Assembly (NCBI RefSeq): GCF_900099605.1
Contig: NZ_FNDK01000014.1
Coordinates: 1 to 64,000, forward strand
Length of the DNA stretch: 64,000 nucleotides
Origin: Alteribacillus persepolensis
GTDB taxonomy: Bacteria; Bacillota; Bacilli; Bacillales; Marinococcaceae
Direction of reading: 5' to 3'
Shown here: piece by piece, positions 44,940 through 54,363 of the stretch
How the letters are laid out: each line of letters starts with the position of its first letter
How positions within the stretch are numbered: the stretch's first letter is position 1
Position numbers and translations under genes: made by a program
The notes under the pieces: model-generated
Seen by the model: only the letters and a program-made list of their open reading frames with translations
Told to the model about the DNA's origin: nothing
Databases searched by the model: none

Positions 44940-47021
44940 GTGAATACAGCATTAAAAAGACATTCACAGCCAAAACTAAGTTGGTGGAGAAAACTTTTAC
45001 GGTGTATGCTGCTTGCCGGTGTATTGTTTACAAGCTCAGCCCTTGTTATTGTTACGAGCGCAATAGTACTAGAAGCTCCCCCTATACAGGTGGACCAAAC
45101 AACCGTTTTTTATGGGGCGGACCACTCTGTTATTGGCGAGAGCCATCATGGAAACAAACGCTATTGGATTGAGCTTGAAGATATCTCCCCGTCACTAATT
45201 GATGCAGTCATAAGCGTTGAGGACCGCGAATTTTATGAGCACAATGGCTTTGATATACCCAGGATTATGTCGGCCATAGCTGCAAACATTAAATCTGGAT
45301 CCAAAGCGCAAGGAGCCAGCACTATCACTCAGCAGTATGCTCGAAATTTATTTTTAACACATGATAAAACATGGTCACGTAAGCTGGAAGAAGCTTTTTA
45401 TGCCTTACGGCTCGAGACGCATTACGATAAAGAAGATATTTTAGAAGGTTACTTGAACACTATTTATTTCGGCCATGGAGCCTATGGAATTGAAGCAGCA
45501 TCCAAGCTCTATTTTGATAAATCAGCTAGTCAATTAACACTGTCAGAAGCATCATTACTAGCAGGAATCCCCAAAGGTCCTTCCTATTATTCACCGTTTT
45601 CTTATCCAGATAGAGCAAAAGGACGGCAGCGTGTCGTTTTAGCATCCATGGAGGCGACAGGGGCTATTACAACAACAGAAAGACAACAGGCTGAACAAAC
45701 AGAATGGGAACTAGAACCGCCCGGGCAGTTAGCAGATGAGCGTACCGGTCCTTATTTTCAAGATCATATTGAACAATTAATAGAATCGACCGACTTAAAT
45801 CCTCAGCTGATGGAGCGTGGAGGACTGCATGTTTACACCACACTTGATCCTGAACTGCAGCAGTTAGCTGAAAAATGGGTAGAGTTGGAAACACCAAAAG
45901 ATTCAGATATCCAAGCAGCACTAGCAGTCATAGATCCGCACAGCGGCGATGTGCGTGCACTAGTAGGCGGAAAAAACTATGAAGAAAGCACATATAACCG
46001 TGTGATTCATGCGAAAAGACAACCTGGTTCTGCTATTAAACCATTTTTATATTATGCTGCGTTAGAATCAGGATTTACACCGCTTACTTCCTTTCGCAGT
46101 GAGCCAACTGAGTTTCAAACAGGCACAGACGGAAATACGTATACGCCTGGAAACTACGGGGAAAAATACGCAAATGATTTTATTGATTTAGAAGAAGCTT
46201 TAGCAGTCTCTGATAATATTTATGCTATGAAAACGCACTTATTTCTTGGTCCTGACGCTCTCGTAAATACAGCAGAAAAGGTCGGCATCACAACAGAACT
46301 TGATCCTATTCCTTCGTTAGCACTCGGTACGCAAGGTGTACGCATTATAGATATGGCTGCCGGCTACAGTGCTTTAACGAATGGCGGCCAATCGGTAAAA
46401 CCACGGTTTATTCAAAAGATTACCGATTCCCAAGGAAATGTATTAATGGAACAGAAACAAGAAACCAAACAAGTGCTTGATCCGAAAAAATCCTATGTAC
46501 TAACAGATATGATGCAAAGTATGTTTGACCTTTCTTTAGACAGTTACACGTCTGCGACAGGGGCTTCCATCGCACATCTTATCGACCGGCCGCTGGCGGG
46601 AAAAAGTGGATCCACCGATTATGACAGCTGGATGGTGGGATCCTCTCCCCAATTAACAACAGCGGTTTGGGTTGGATATGACGACAACCGCGAAATGAAT
46701 CACGCCCAGGAAGGCCAAGTTTCAAAACGCATTTGGGCTCAATTTATGAGGGAAGGCTTAGAGGATGAACTAAAGTTGGCCTTTTCTCCACCAGACGGCA
46801 TAGTGAAAACAGACATTGACCCAGAAACAGGTTTATTAAGTTCAGAAGAATGCGGACCGTCCCGCACCATCGCATTTGAAGCCGGAACAGAACCAACGAA
46901 ATCATGTACAGATGAAATGGAAAAAGAAGCACAAGACGGAGAACACCGCGACCAGCATGAAAACAAGCTGCCGGAAAAAGAAGAAAAGTTCTTTGACCGT
47001 CTTAAAAAATGGTTCGAATAA
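44940..47021 (+). CDS. pbpG: Class A penicillin-binding protein, PbpG (YwhE) type
   Basis: 693 residues (B. subtilis PbpG 691). One membrane segment (about 18-45), glycosyltransferase GT51 domain with EDREFYEH (94-101) and STITQQYARNLFL, then a transpeptidase with S364-x-x-K367 (GSAIKPF), SDN (424-426) and KSGST. It polymerises and cross-links peptidoglycan; PbpG acts in the spore wall of B. subtilis. GTG start with GGGAGG nine bases upstream. A second ATG two bases before the GTG is followed at once by TGA. YwhD and YwgA follow, as in B. subtilis. Confidence 0.93.
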   Translation: MNTALKRHSQPKLSWWRKLLRCMLLAGVLFTSSALVIVTSAIVLEAPPIQVDQTTVFYGADHSVIGESHHGNKRYWIELEDISPSLIDAVISVEDREFYEHNGFDIPRIMSAIAANIKSGSKAQGASTITQQYARNLFLTHDKTWSRKLEEAFYALRLETHYDKEDILEGYLNTIYFGHGAYGIEAASKLYFDKSASQLTLSEASLLAGIPKGPSYYSPFSYPDRAKGRQRVVLASMEATGAITTTERQQAEQTEWELEPPGQLADERTGPYFQDHIEQLIESTDLNPQLMERGGLHVYTTLDPELQQLAEKWVELETPKDSDIQAALAVIDPHSGDVRALVGGKNYEESTYNRVIHAKRQPGSAIKPFLYYAALESGFTPLTSFRSEPTEFQTGTDGNTYTPGNYGEKYANDFIDLEEALAVSDNIYAMKTHLFLGPDALVNTAEKVGITTELDPIPSLALGTQGVRIIDMAAGYSALTNGGQSVKPRFIQKITDSQGNVLMEQKQETKQVLDPKKSYVLTDMMQSMFDLSLDSYTSATGASIAHLIDRPLAGKSGSTDYDSWMVGSSPQLTTAVWVGYDDNREMNHAQEGQVSKRIWAQFMREGLEDELKLAFSPPDGIVKTDIDPETGLLSSEECGPSRTIAFEAGTEPTKSCTDEMEKEAQDGEHRDQHENKLPEKEEKFFDRLKKWFE

Positions 47022-47022
47022 A

Positions 47023-47064
47023 CCAAAACGTGCAAGAGCCTATATAGGCTCTTGCACGTTTTGG
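47023..47064. terminator. Terminator between pbpG and ywhD
   Basis: Perfect 18-bp stem from CCAAAACGTG..GAGCC to its complement around the loop TATATA. Works in both directions. Confidence 0.9.
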
Positions 47065-47178
47065 TGTCCTAGTTATGTTGTGTGTATATTTCTAGTGTAT
47101 TGATATTTTTTCGAAAGAACAATATATCTATTCATTGTTTCAAAAATCGTTCACACTTTGTTAACATTTTGCACTGCT

Positions 47179-47721
47179 CTACTCTTCTACGGAAAGCAAT
47201 TGATGCAGCTTTTCGCTGGAATTCTCCCACATGTCCTTATTAAATCCTTTTAAAAATGCACCCAAAATCTTTTTAGAGTGATCGTCCATATTGTCGACAA
47301 TGATACGGCCCTTTAGTGATTTATCCATATTATTTACGTGCTCCGGCATGCTTTTATACCCTTTGCGAATCCGCTTATCTCCACGTTCAACCAGTATTTC
47401 ACATGCTGTCACACCCGCATAAAAGGGATTGCCATTTTCATTGTGATCAATGGTGACCCACACCATCCAATACAAGCGGCCATCTGGGATTTCTTCTTTA
47501 TCAGGATAAAATTTGACCCGCTTTTCTACTTCTGATCTGGCGTGTAATGCCCCCATGTCTACATAAGCGTCATCATCTTCTGGATCTACAATCACAGGTG
47601 ACATATTATCTAAGCTTAGCGCCCCGACGCCGTATCCGCCGTGACCATCGGTCGAATCACCGCTCAATATATTAAAACCGCCGCCTTTTCTCTTTTTATC
47701 ACCTTTATCAAACAAATCCAT
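47179..47721 (-). CDS. ywhD: YwhD family protein
   Basis: 180 residues, soluble, Gly-rich start (KGGGFNILSGDSTDGHGGYG) then a mixed alpha/beta region with WMVWVTIDHNENGNPFYAGVTACEI. The family is confined to Bacilli and has no known function. Same place as in B. subtilis. Confidence 0.9.
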   Translation of the reverse strand: MDLFDKGDKKRKGGGFNILSGDSTDGHGGYGVGALSLDNMSPVIVDPEDDDAYVDMGALHARSEVEKRVKFYPDKEEIPDGRLYWMVWVTIDHNENGNPFYAGVTACEILVERGDKRIRKGYKSMPEHVNNMDKSLKGRIIVDNMDDHSKKILGAFLKGFNKDMWENSSEKLHQLLSVEE

Positions 47722-47802
47722 CGTTTATCGTCTCCTTTTCCAAGAAATAATTGGTGCCAAACACGGTGCGCTTCCCTGTCTAACATGTATTCAACCTCTT
47801 TG

Positions 47803-48339
47803 TCAGGATTTCCTGTCTTTATCATACCTTGTTCCATGCTTGTGTTTCAAAGTATCAATAAGCTCCCATGCTGCTTGAATGTCAATGGAAGAATAGTTCT
47901 GGCTTTTTTTTAACGTATGTACCTTGTTTTCTACTTCATTCTTTGGAAGTTCATCAAAATACAACATCGTTGATACTAGTTCTAGAAATTTAGAGCTGTA
48001 TTCGTTTAATAGTTGAATGATGCCAAGCGCTTGTTCTTTTGGCCATGTCATTGGAAATTTTTCTAGAAAGCTTTCCCCATTTTCCGTTAATGTATAACGA
48101 TATTGATAATATCCTGCCTTTTCTTCTTTTATTTCCGTCACTAACCCAAGACTGCACAACTCTTCAATTCTTAACGTCAGTTCCTCGGAGTACGGTCCAT
48201 ATATGTGAAAGGTGTATTTTTCCTGCAATGGCAAGTTCATTTTTTTCCCGATATACACAATCTTCTGGAGCTTCTTTCGACCAACAATTTCTCCCGCGTC
48301 ATTCAACAGCGTCATAATTTTTGCGTGATCCGGCAGCAC
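47803..48339 (-). CDS. ywgA: YwgA family protein
   Basis: 178 residues. Winged-helix-like N-terminal part with KIMTLLNDAGEIVGRKKLQKIVYIGKKMNL and IYGPYSEELTLRIEELCSLGLV, a pattern shared by YwgA and related small DNA/RNA-associated proteins. Function unknown. Located between ywfO and ywhD as in B. subtilis, 52 bp after ywfO. Confidence 0.88.
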   Translation of the reverse strand: MLPDHAKIMTLLNDAGEIVGRKKLQKIVYIGKKMNLPLQEKYTFHIYGPYSEELTLRIEELCSLGLVTEIKEEKAGYYQYRYTLTENGESFLEKFPMTWPKEQALGIIQLLNEYSSKFLELVSTMLYFDELPKNEVENKVHTLKKSQNYSSIDIQAAWELIDTLKHKHGTRYDKDRKS

Positions 48340-48391
48340 CCTTAGTCCTCCTTCACTTGAAACATCCCCATTTTTCCTTGTATCTCTTTAT

Positions 48392-49714
48392 TTATTGTTT
48401 TGTATCTGTTTTCCCGTCATGAACTTGCAGTATGTCTTTGATTTGTTGTTTTTCGTTTTCATAACCAGGGGTATCAAGCCATTCTTTTGGATAATATAAT
48501 TTATGATCTGTGCGTTTCTTTCCAGAAATCGCTTCAACAATGTCTGATTCCCTTGATAACTCACGCAGCTTCTTGTCCGGCGTCAATAAATGAATCGGCA
48601 TTCGTTCTTCATCTTCTTCACCGGGCCGGTAAAAATCATACGGGAGATCAGAAGAAGAATCAATAACCAAATAATACTCCGGGTCCATTCCTGCTTTACG
48701 GAATAATTCCTGCAGTTTCAGCCATTCATTCATGACAAAATGCTGATCAAACTCTACGTATTTAAACAAATGTCTGTTCATAAACCGCTGACATAAATCA
48801 CTTAGTGTGGCATCGTCTTCTTTTTGCCACATTTGGAAATAAAATAACGTCACCGATTCATCTAACTGTAAATAATCGTCTAATGACAGTTTTTTATCAA
48901 AAAAACCTTGGAAATGCAAAGGCGGCTGCTTAAAGGAATAGCCGCTTGCTTGTAAATGTTTCACACGCTGCAAAATCTTGCTCAATATTACTTCTGCACT
49001 TCTTGTAACAGGATGGAAATACACTTGCCAATACATTTGATAACGGCTCATAATATAGTCTTCCACCGCGTGCATCCCTGTATTTTTAATCACTACTTGA
49101 TCTTCTCGCGGACGCATGACACGCAGAATTCTCTCCATATCAAAATGCCCGTAACTGACACCGGTATAAAACGCATCACGTTGTAAATAGTCCATCCGGT
49201 CCGCATCAATCTGACTCGAAATCATGCTGACAACTAATTTATTTGGATACGTTTTTTCAATCACATCCGCTACTTTTTGCGGGAAATCTTTTCCCATACG
49301 TGTCAGCACATGATGTACTTCGGTATCTCCTGTAATAATCTTTCTCGTCCACCACTCGTGATCAGTTTGAAACACTTTTTCAAAGGAGTGGGAAAATGGA
49401 CCGTGGCCAATATCATGCAGAAGAGCGGCACTCAAACAAAGCAAACGCTCTTCATGCTGCCAATACGGCTTCCCTTCAAACACCTCAATAATGCGTCGCA
49501 TAATTTCATAGACACCCAGTGAATGGTTAAAACGAGTGTGTTCAGCTCCATGAAAAGTCAAAAATGTCGTCCCAAGCTGGCGAATACGGCGCAAACGCTG
49601 AAATTCTTTTGTTCCAATCAAATCCCAAATTAATTCATCACGCACATGGATATAACGATGTACTGGGTCTTTAAATACTTTTTCTTCCTGCAGCTTGCGA
49701 TTGCCTGTTTTCAT
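48392..49714 (-). CDS. ywfO: HD-domain phosphohydrolase (YwfO)
   Basis: 440 residues. HD-superfamily metal site: H in FHGAEHTRFNHSLGVYEIM, HD in LLHDIGHGPFSHSFE, and D in QIDADRMDYLQRDAFYTGVSYG. YwfO hydrolyses deoxynucleoside or nucleoside triphosphates (dGTPase-like) in relatives. Soluble. Directly upstream of ywgA, as in B. subtilis. Confidence 0.93.
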   Translation of the reverse strand: MKTGNRKLQEEKVFKDPVHRYIHVRDELIWDLIGTKEFQRLRRIRQLGTTFLTFHGAEHTRFNHSLGVYEIMRRIIEVFEGKPYWQHEERLLCLSAALLHDIGHGPFSHSFEKVFQTDHEWWTRKIITGDTEVHHVLTRMGKDFPQKVADVIEKTYPNKLVVSMISSQIDADRMDYLQRDAFYTGVSYGHFDMERILRVMRPREDQVVIKNTGMHAVEDYIMSRYQMYWQVYFHPVTRSAEVILSKILQRVKHLQASGYSFKQPPLHFQGFFDKKLSLDDYLQLDESVTLFYFQMWQKEDDATLSDLCQRFMNRHLFKYVEFDQHFVMNEWLKLQELFRKAGMDPEYYLVIDSSSDLPYDFYRPGEEDEERMPIHLLTPDKKLRELSRESDIVEAISGKKRTDHKLYYPKEWLDTPGYENEKQQIKDILQVHDGKTDTKQ

Positions 49715-49844
49715 GCCAGCTTTCGCTCCCTTTTATCATTCAGTTTTCCTCATTTACAACGTTGTTATTTCTCTTCATTATACCAACCTGCCTCTTTAAT
49801 AAGCAAAAAGAAAACCGACACACCATTGATTTTTCATATTCCAT

Positions 49845-49878
49845 TAAGAAAAACACAAGCGCCCTGACAAGATATCAG
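49845..49878 (+). repeat. Dispersed repeat family A, partial copy 5
   Basis: AAGAAAAACACAAGCGCCC and a few following bases match the start of family A; the rest is missing. Confidence 0.5.
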
Positions 49879-49895
49879 CCTTTTCTATCCATACG

Positions 49896-49931
49896 AAAAC
49901 CCCGCTTCCCTTTAACATTAGGAAACGGGGC
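49896..49931 (-). terminator. Terminator of the symporter gene
   Basis: Minus strand CCCCGTTTCC / GGGAAGCGGGG hairpin followed by TTTTCG. Confidence 0.82.
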
Positions 49932-49976
49932 ACTATTACTTATCGTAAACGCAAAAATGTTCAGATGACTCTGGTT

Positions 49977-51215
49977 CTACTGCGAAGGCGTTTCGACTGC
50001 TGATTCTTTGTTCTTTTCTGAACGGTCCACGATATATGCACACGTTGCGTCACCTGTAATATTTAAGGACGTGCGAAGCATATCTAATAACCGGTCTACA
50101 CCAAGGATTAATGCAATTCCTTCAACCGGAAGACCTACTTGCTGCAGCACCATCGACAGCATGACTAAACCTACACCTGGCACACCAGCTGTACCAATAC
50201 TTGCTAAAGTTGCCGTTAGAACAACCATGACCAGTTGTGAAAAAGCAAGGTCCATACCATATACTTGTGCAATAAAGATGGTTGCTACCGCCTGCATAAT
50301 CGCTGTGCCGTCCATGTTAATTGTTGCTCCAAGCGGTTGAACAAAGCTGCTGACAGATCTGCTGATGCCCAAACGTTCCTGTGCCGTTTTCATCGATACC
50401 GGCAATGTTCCACTTGAACTGGACGTACTAAATGCCACCGTCATTGCAGGGAAAAAGTTTTTATAAAATTGAACAGGACTCGCTTTCCCTAACGCTTTAA
50501 TGGCCAAGCTGTACGTAATGGCGGCGTGTACCACAAGGGCCAGTATCACGGTGAGCATGTACATTGCCATTTGCTCCAATCCGTCTATTCCCGCATCACC
50601 AATCGCAGAAGCAATTAAGGCAAAGGCCCCGTATGGCGCTGTAAACATAACAATGTTTACAAGAAACATCATTACTTCATTACCTTGTTCGAGCAGCTTT
50701 TGAATGCCGGCTGTTTTATCTCCTAGTTTAGCCAGCGCCACCCCTAGAAAAATAGCAATTGCAATAATTTGAAGCATATTTGCTTCAGCCATTGCGTTAA
50801 CCGGATTGTCCGGAATGATATTTAACAACGTATCCATGATCGGAGGTGCTTCTTCTGCTTGATACTCCGCATTTCCTGTATTAAATGCCCCCTCTTGGCC
50901 CGGCTGAATAAAGCTGGCCAGTCCTAAACCAATAGTGAGTGCAACTGTCGTTGTTATAATGTAAAACGCTATCGTTTTTCCACCAATTCTGCCCAGCTGA
51001 ACAGGATCTTTTAAACTTGCTGTTCCAAGAGCAATGGAAATAAAAACAATCGGTACAACAAGCATTTTGATTAAATTCAGAAAGATTTGTCCTACTGGCT
51101 GCAGAATGTATGTATCTGCCGCAGCAAAGATATTGTCTGGAACAAAATTTAAAATAAGACCAGCAATAACCCCTAGCACAAGGGCTGTCAAAATCTTTTT
51201 CGTTAAATTTTCCAT
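49977..51215 (-). CDS. Dicarboxylate/amino acid:cation symporter (DAACS family)
   Basis: 412 residues, eight membrane helices and two re-entrant loops. Signature serines FSTSSSSGTLPVS in HP1, NMDGTA in TM7, and DRLLDMLRTSLNITGDATCA in TM8 whose Asp and Thr bind substrate. Such carriers take up glutamate/aspartate or C4-dicarboxylates with Na+ or H+. The TM8 Arg (DMLRTSLN) is where acidic amino acid carriers have theirs, favouring glutamate/aspartate or dicarboxylates over neutral substrates. Not part of the conserved B. subtilis order here. Confidence 0.92.
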   Translation of the reverse strand: MENLTKKILTALVLGVIAGLILNFVPDNIFAAADTYILQPVGQIFLNLIKMLVVPIVFISIALGTASLKDPVQLGRIGGKTIAFYIITTTVALTIGLGLASFIQPGQEGAFNTGNAEYQAEEAPPIMDTLLNIIPDNPVNAMAEANMLQIIAIAIFLGVALAKLGDKTAGIQKLLEQGNEVMMFLVNIVMFTAPYGAFALIASAIGDAGIDGLEQMAMYMLTVILALVVHAAITYSLAIKALGKASPVQFYKNFFPAMTVAFSTSSSSGTLPVSMKTAQERLGISRSVSSFVQPLGATINMDGTAIMQAVATIFIAQVYGMDLAFSQLVMVVLTATLASIGTAGVPGVGLVMLSMVLQQVGLPVEGIALILGVDRLLDMLRTSLNITGDATCAYIVDRSEKNKESAVETPSQ

Positions 51216-51497
51216 ATCAGCGCTCTCCTCTCTGGTGTTATCTCTGATGACTGTAGAGCGTCGTTCCCCCTTTAAAATTCAGCAAGTGAATTTGTTACAT
51301 TTTTCAGTTTAGTGTGTTGTTGACTGTAAAACACGCCGCTGCCACTAAGACTTTAGATGCAAATGAAAATCTCGCTGCACGTGTACTAATTTTCTCTATA
51401 TATTGACGATACAAAGGGCGGGACTCATGTTAACACGTTATGTACCCCTGTCAGCAGAACCAAGCTTATTCCCCGTGGAAACACATTATAAATAGGA

Positions 51498-51728
51498 TTA
51501 CGTGGCCCGTTGCACTCTTCGTTTGACTTTTTGAATAACTTGCTCTTCATCTAATGCTGCAAATGGACGATTATTTACAAACACAAACACTTTTTTACGA
51601 CCTGGACCACAATAGGACTGACAGCCAATATCAATTGCAGCGTCTGGATCTATTTCTTTTAATTTTGGCAGCAGCGTCTTTAAATTAGTCGCTTGACAAT
51701 CATCACATACACGAAACTCATTCACCAT
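51498..51728 (-). CDS. DUF1450 family protein (YuzB-like)
   Basis: 76 residues. Pattern [20 protein letters not shown] ... [22 protein letters not shown], the DUF1450 arrangement of a CxxC-like pair and a second GCxSYCG motif, resembling thioredoxin-fold Fe-S proteins. Function unknown. ATG 51728 and GTG 51737 both possible; the ATG has a better distance to AAGGA. Confidence 0.85.
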   Translation of the reverse strand: MVNEFRVCDDCQATNLKTLLPKLKEIDPDAAIDIGCQSYCGPGRKKVFVFVNNRPFAALDEEQVIQKVKRRVQRAT

Positions 51729-51842
51729 TTTTTTCACGTTCCTTTTTCAATGATTTCCTTGCCAAACAAGATAAAAGCTGCTTTTTGCGCAATTTACAGT
51801 ATATCACACATCAAAGCGAACGCAACCAACTTGTATAGACAT

Positions 51843-51870
51843 TTGTCCCAGCATGCTTTCATGCTATAAT
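51843..51870 (+). promoter_or_regulatory. lipL promoter
   Basis: -35 TTGTCC (51843-51848), 16-bp spacer ending ATGC, -10 TATAAT (51865-51870) with an extended TGC. Confidence 0.7.
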
Positions 51871-51907
51871 ACAAAAGAGATTATGCAAAAAGAACGGAGC
51901 TATACAT

Positions 51908-52753
51908 ATGAACGTTAACGATATGCTTCCAGGAAAAACATGGCGCTGGCTGGATCATTCCAGCTCCGGCCTTCATATGAATCCTCTCCAATCGTTTGCT
52001 CTCGATGACACGTTATGTACCAGTATCGGAGAGGATACGTCTTCGTCGGTCATGCGCGCATGGGTTCACCAGCCAACCATTGTGTTAGGCATCCAAGACA
52101 GTCGTCTGCCGTATCTTCATGATGGCATAAAAGACATAAAAAAAGCCGGTTATCACGTCATCGTGCGCAATTCCGGCGGTTTAGCAGTGGTTCTGGATGA
52201 AGGAATTTTTAATCTTTCTCTTCTTTTTAAAGAAAACAAAACCATTTCCATTAACAGCGGATATGACTTTATGTGGAACGTCGTTCAAACGATGTTTTCA
52301 GATAAACCAGGTATGATTGATGCATACGAGATTCAAGGATCCTATTGTCCGGGCACCTATGATTTAAGCATAAACGGCAAAAAGTTTGCTGGGATATCAC
52401 AAAGGAGAATCCGCGGAGGAGTCGCCGTCCAAATTTATATGGCTGTGTCTGGCAGCGGAGCCAAACGTGCTGCACTGCTGCAGCGCTTTTATGAATCTGC
52501 TGTCAAAAATGAACCGACACGATTTGAATATCCACACATCAATCCTGACGTTATGCGCTCTCTCGAAGAGTTGTACAGGGAATCATTGACGATACAAGAT
52601 ATTCTTTTGCGTTTGTTAACAACGTTCCAACAACACGGTGCTCATATACAGCCTTCTACCCTTTCATCTAAAGAAATACACCGTTTTGACTACCATTACC
52701 AACGAGTTATCGAGCGCAACAATAAAGCTTTAAACATACAAAAAAGCCGCTGA
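51908..52753 (+). CDS. lipL: Octanoyl-[GcvH]:protein N-octanoyltransferase LipL
   Basis: 281 residues, equal to B. subtilis LipL (YwfL). Biotin/lipoate A/B ligase fold with RNSGGLAVVLDEGIFNLSLLF, the catalytic Cys147 in QGSYCPGTYDL and Lys162 in NGKKFAGISQRR. LipL moves octanoyl groups from GcvH to E2 subunits of oxo-acid dehydrogenases. Convergent with pta. Confidence 0.95.
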   Translation: MNVNDMLPGKTWRWLDHSSSGLHMNPLQSFALDDTLCTSIGEDTSSSVMRAWVHQPTIVLGIQDSRLPYLHDGIKDIKKAGYHVIVRNSGGLAVVLDEGIFNLSLLFKENKTISINSGYDFMWNVVQTMFSDKPGMIDAYEIQGSYCPGTYDLSINGKKFAGISQRRIRGGVAVQIYMAVSGSGAKRAALLQRFYESAVKNEPTRFEYPHINPDVMRSLEELYRESLTIQDILLRLLTTFQQHGAHIQPSTLSSKEIHRFDYHYQRVIERNNKALNIQKSR

Positions 52754-52915
52754 GATTCCAGTACCAGTCGGTTGTACGTTATACATGCAGATAAGCAGAT
52801 GGGATGCTTTTTTGGCTGCTCCCTCGCCGATGATGGGAAAAGGAGAAGCCAAAAAGCCGTCCAGCCTGACAAAAAAAACAACAGCAGTCTCCCAATAACG
52901 TGGATCGAACCTAAA

Positions 52916-52951
52916 AAAACACCGGCGGACTGCCTCCGGCCGGTGTTTTTC
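52916..52951. terminator. Terminator between lipL and pta
   Basis: AAAACACCGGC / GCCGGTGTTTT stem with flanking A and T runs; serves both convergent genes. Confidence 0.9.
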
Positions 52952-52965
52952 ATGCTGTATCTATA

Positions 52966-53967
52966 TTAAGAGTGAAGAAGATGTGCGTGCTTCTCATTTA
53001 TCGCCTGTTTTGCAGTGATTAGAGCCAATTTATATACATCGTCCGTGCTGCAGCCGCGTGACAAATCATTTACCGGCTTATTTAAACCTTGTAAAATCGG
53101 CCCAATCGCATCATATCCACCGAGACGCTGCGCGATTTTATAACCAAGATTTCCAGATTCCAGGCTTGGAAAAATAAACACATTCGCTTCTCCATGAAGC
53201 GGTGAATCCGGTGCCTTTTTCTCTGCCACTGCCGGTACAAATGCTGCGTCAAATTGAAATTCGCCATCAATGATTAAGTCAGGACGCTTTTCTTGAGCAG
53301 TTGTGGTCGCTTCAGAAACTTTTTGCGTTTCCATCGATGAAGCAGAACCTTTCGTAGAAAAGCTTAACATAGCTACTTTCGGATCAATATCAAACGTTTT
53401 CGCCGTTTCTGCAGTTGATATTGCAATTTCGGCCAGCTCATCGGCATCTGGAGAAATATTAATGGCGCAATCAGCAAAAACAAACTTCTTTTCATCTTTT
53501 ACCATAATAAATACGCCCGATGTTTTTTGAATACCTGGTTTTGTTTTAATTATTTGCAAAGCCGGCCGTACTGTGTCTCCTGTGGAATGTGCCGCGCCGC
53601 TTACCAAACCATCCGCATAGTTCAAATAAACAAGCATCGTTCCAAAGTAATTTGAATCCATTAACTTCTCTCTAGCGCTTTCTTCCGTTTCTTTTCCTTT
53701 TCTTCTCTCCACAAAAGCCGTTACTAACGTATCAAAGTGAGCGTATGATGCGGGGTCATAAATATCTATTCCATCTAATGAAACAGCAAGAGACACTGCT
53801 TTTCTCTCTACCTCTTCTTTATTTCCAACGACAATTGGCTTGACCATTTTGTCCTGAGACAGCTGTGAAGCTGCTTTAATAATCCGGTCGTCTTCCCCTT
53901 CAGGAAAAACAATCGAAGGACAATCTGCTTTTACCTGGCTTTTTACAGCCTCAAACAGATCACTCAC
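52966..53967 (-). CDS. pta: Phosphate acetyltransferase
   Basis: 333 residues (B. subtilis 323). Interconverts acetyl-CoA and acetyl phosphate with release of CoA, feeding acetate overflow. Pta signature segments DGLVSGAAHSTGDTVRPALQIIKTK, FADCAINISPDADELAEIA and MLSFSTKGSA are present. GTG at 53967 follows GGAGG by seven bases; a longer frame upstream has no support. Confidence 0.96.
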   Translation of the reverse strand: MSDLFEAVKSQVKADCPSIVFPEGEDDRIIKAASQLSQDKMVKPIVVGNKEEVERKAVSLAVSLDGIDIYDPASYAHFDTLVTAFVERRKGKETEESAREKLMDSNYFGTMLVYLNYADGLVSGAAHSTGDTVRPALQIIKTKPGIQKTSGVFIMVKDEKKFVFADCAINISPDADELAEIAISTAETAKTFDIDPKVAMLSFSTKGSASSMETQKVSEATTTAQEKRPDLIIDGEFQFDAAFVPAVAEKKAPDSPLHGEANVFIFPSLESGNLGYKIAQRLGGYDAIGPILQGLNKPVNDLSRGCSTDDVYKLALITAKQAINEKHAHLLHS

Positions 53968-54363
53968 CGTTATACCTCCTTCATATTCTATAAAGCAAGA
54001 TGCTTTATAACATGTACACATACCATGCAGTTTTATTTTCCCCAGCGAGAGTAGTATTTATCTATCGTGACGTTTATTGCTGCCTTTTTTCACCCCTAAG
54101 GATACTCCACTTTTTTCAAAAAATAAACCAACAAGTCTGAAATAGTAAAAATAGAAATTTTCTAAATGGTGAACGCTTACAATATCAAGGTTTATAAATC
54201 GTTTTCACATTTGTTTCATTCCTATCCCATAAAAACAAAAGTTATATTTATATACTTTTTTGTTCCACGTGAAACACTCGAAATAAATACAAAAATATGA
54301 GATGGATGAGTTTCTCTGTACATGTTTATGCTATAAAACAGAAGATGTAAGGAGGTATACATC
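53968..54363. other. Divergent region pta / OYE-like gene, with parS
   Basis: Holds a perfect 9-bp inverted repeat TATAAAGCA / TGCTTTATA (53989-54009) over the probable pta extended -10 (TGTTATAAA on the minus strand). It also holds a two-mismatch CRE-like site GGTGAACGCTTACA (54168-54181), possibly for CcpA but about 170 bp away, and the parS site at 54261. Confidence 0.5.
54261..54276. promoter_or_regulatory. Chromosomal parS site (ParB/Spo0J)
   Basis: TGTTCCACGTGAAACA fits the Bacillus parS consensus TGTTNCACGTGAAACA exactly and differs from the fully palindromic form by one base. ParB loads here and recruits SMC. Intergenic, upstream of the OYE-like gene. Confidence 0.9.
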
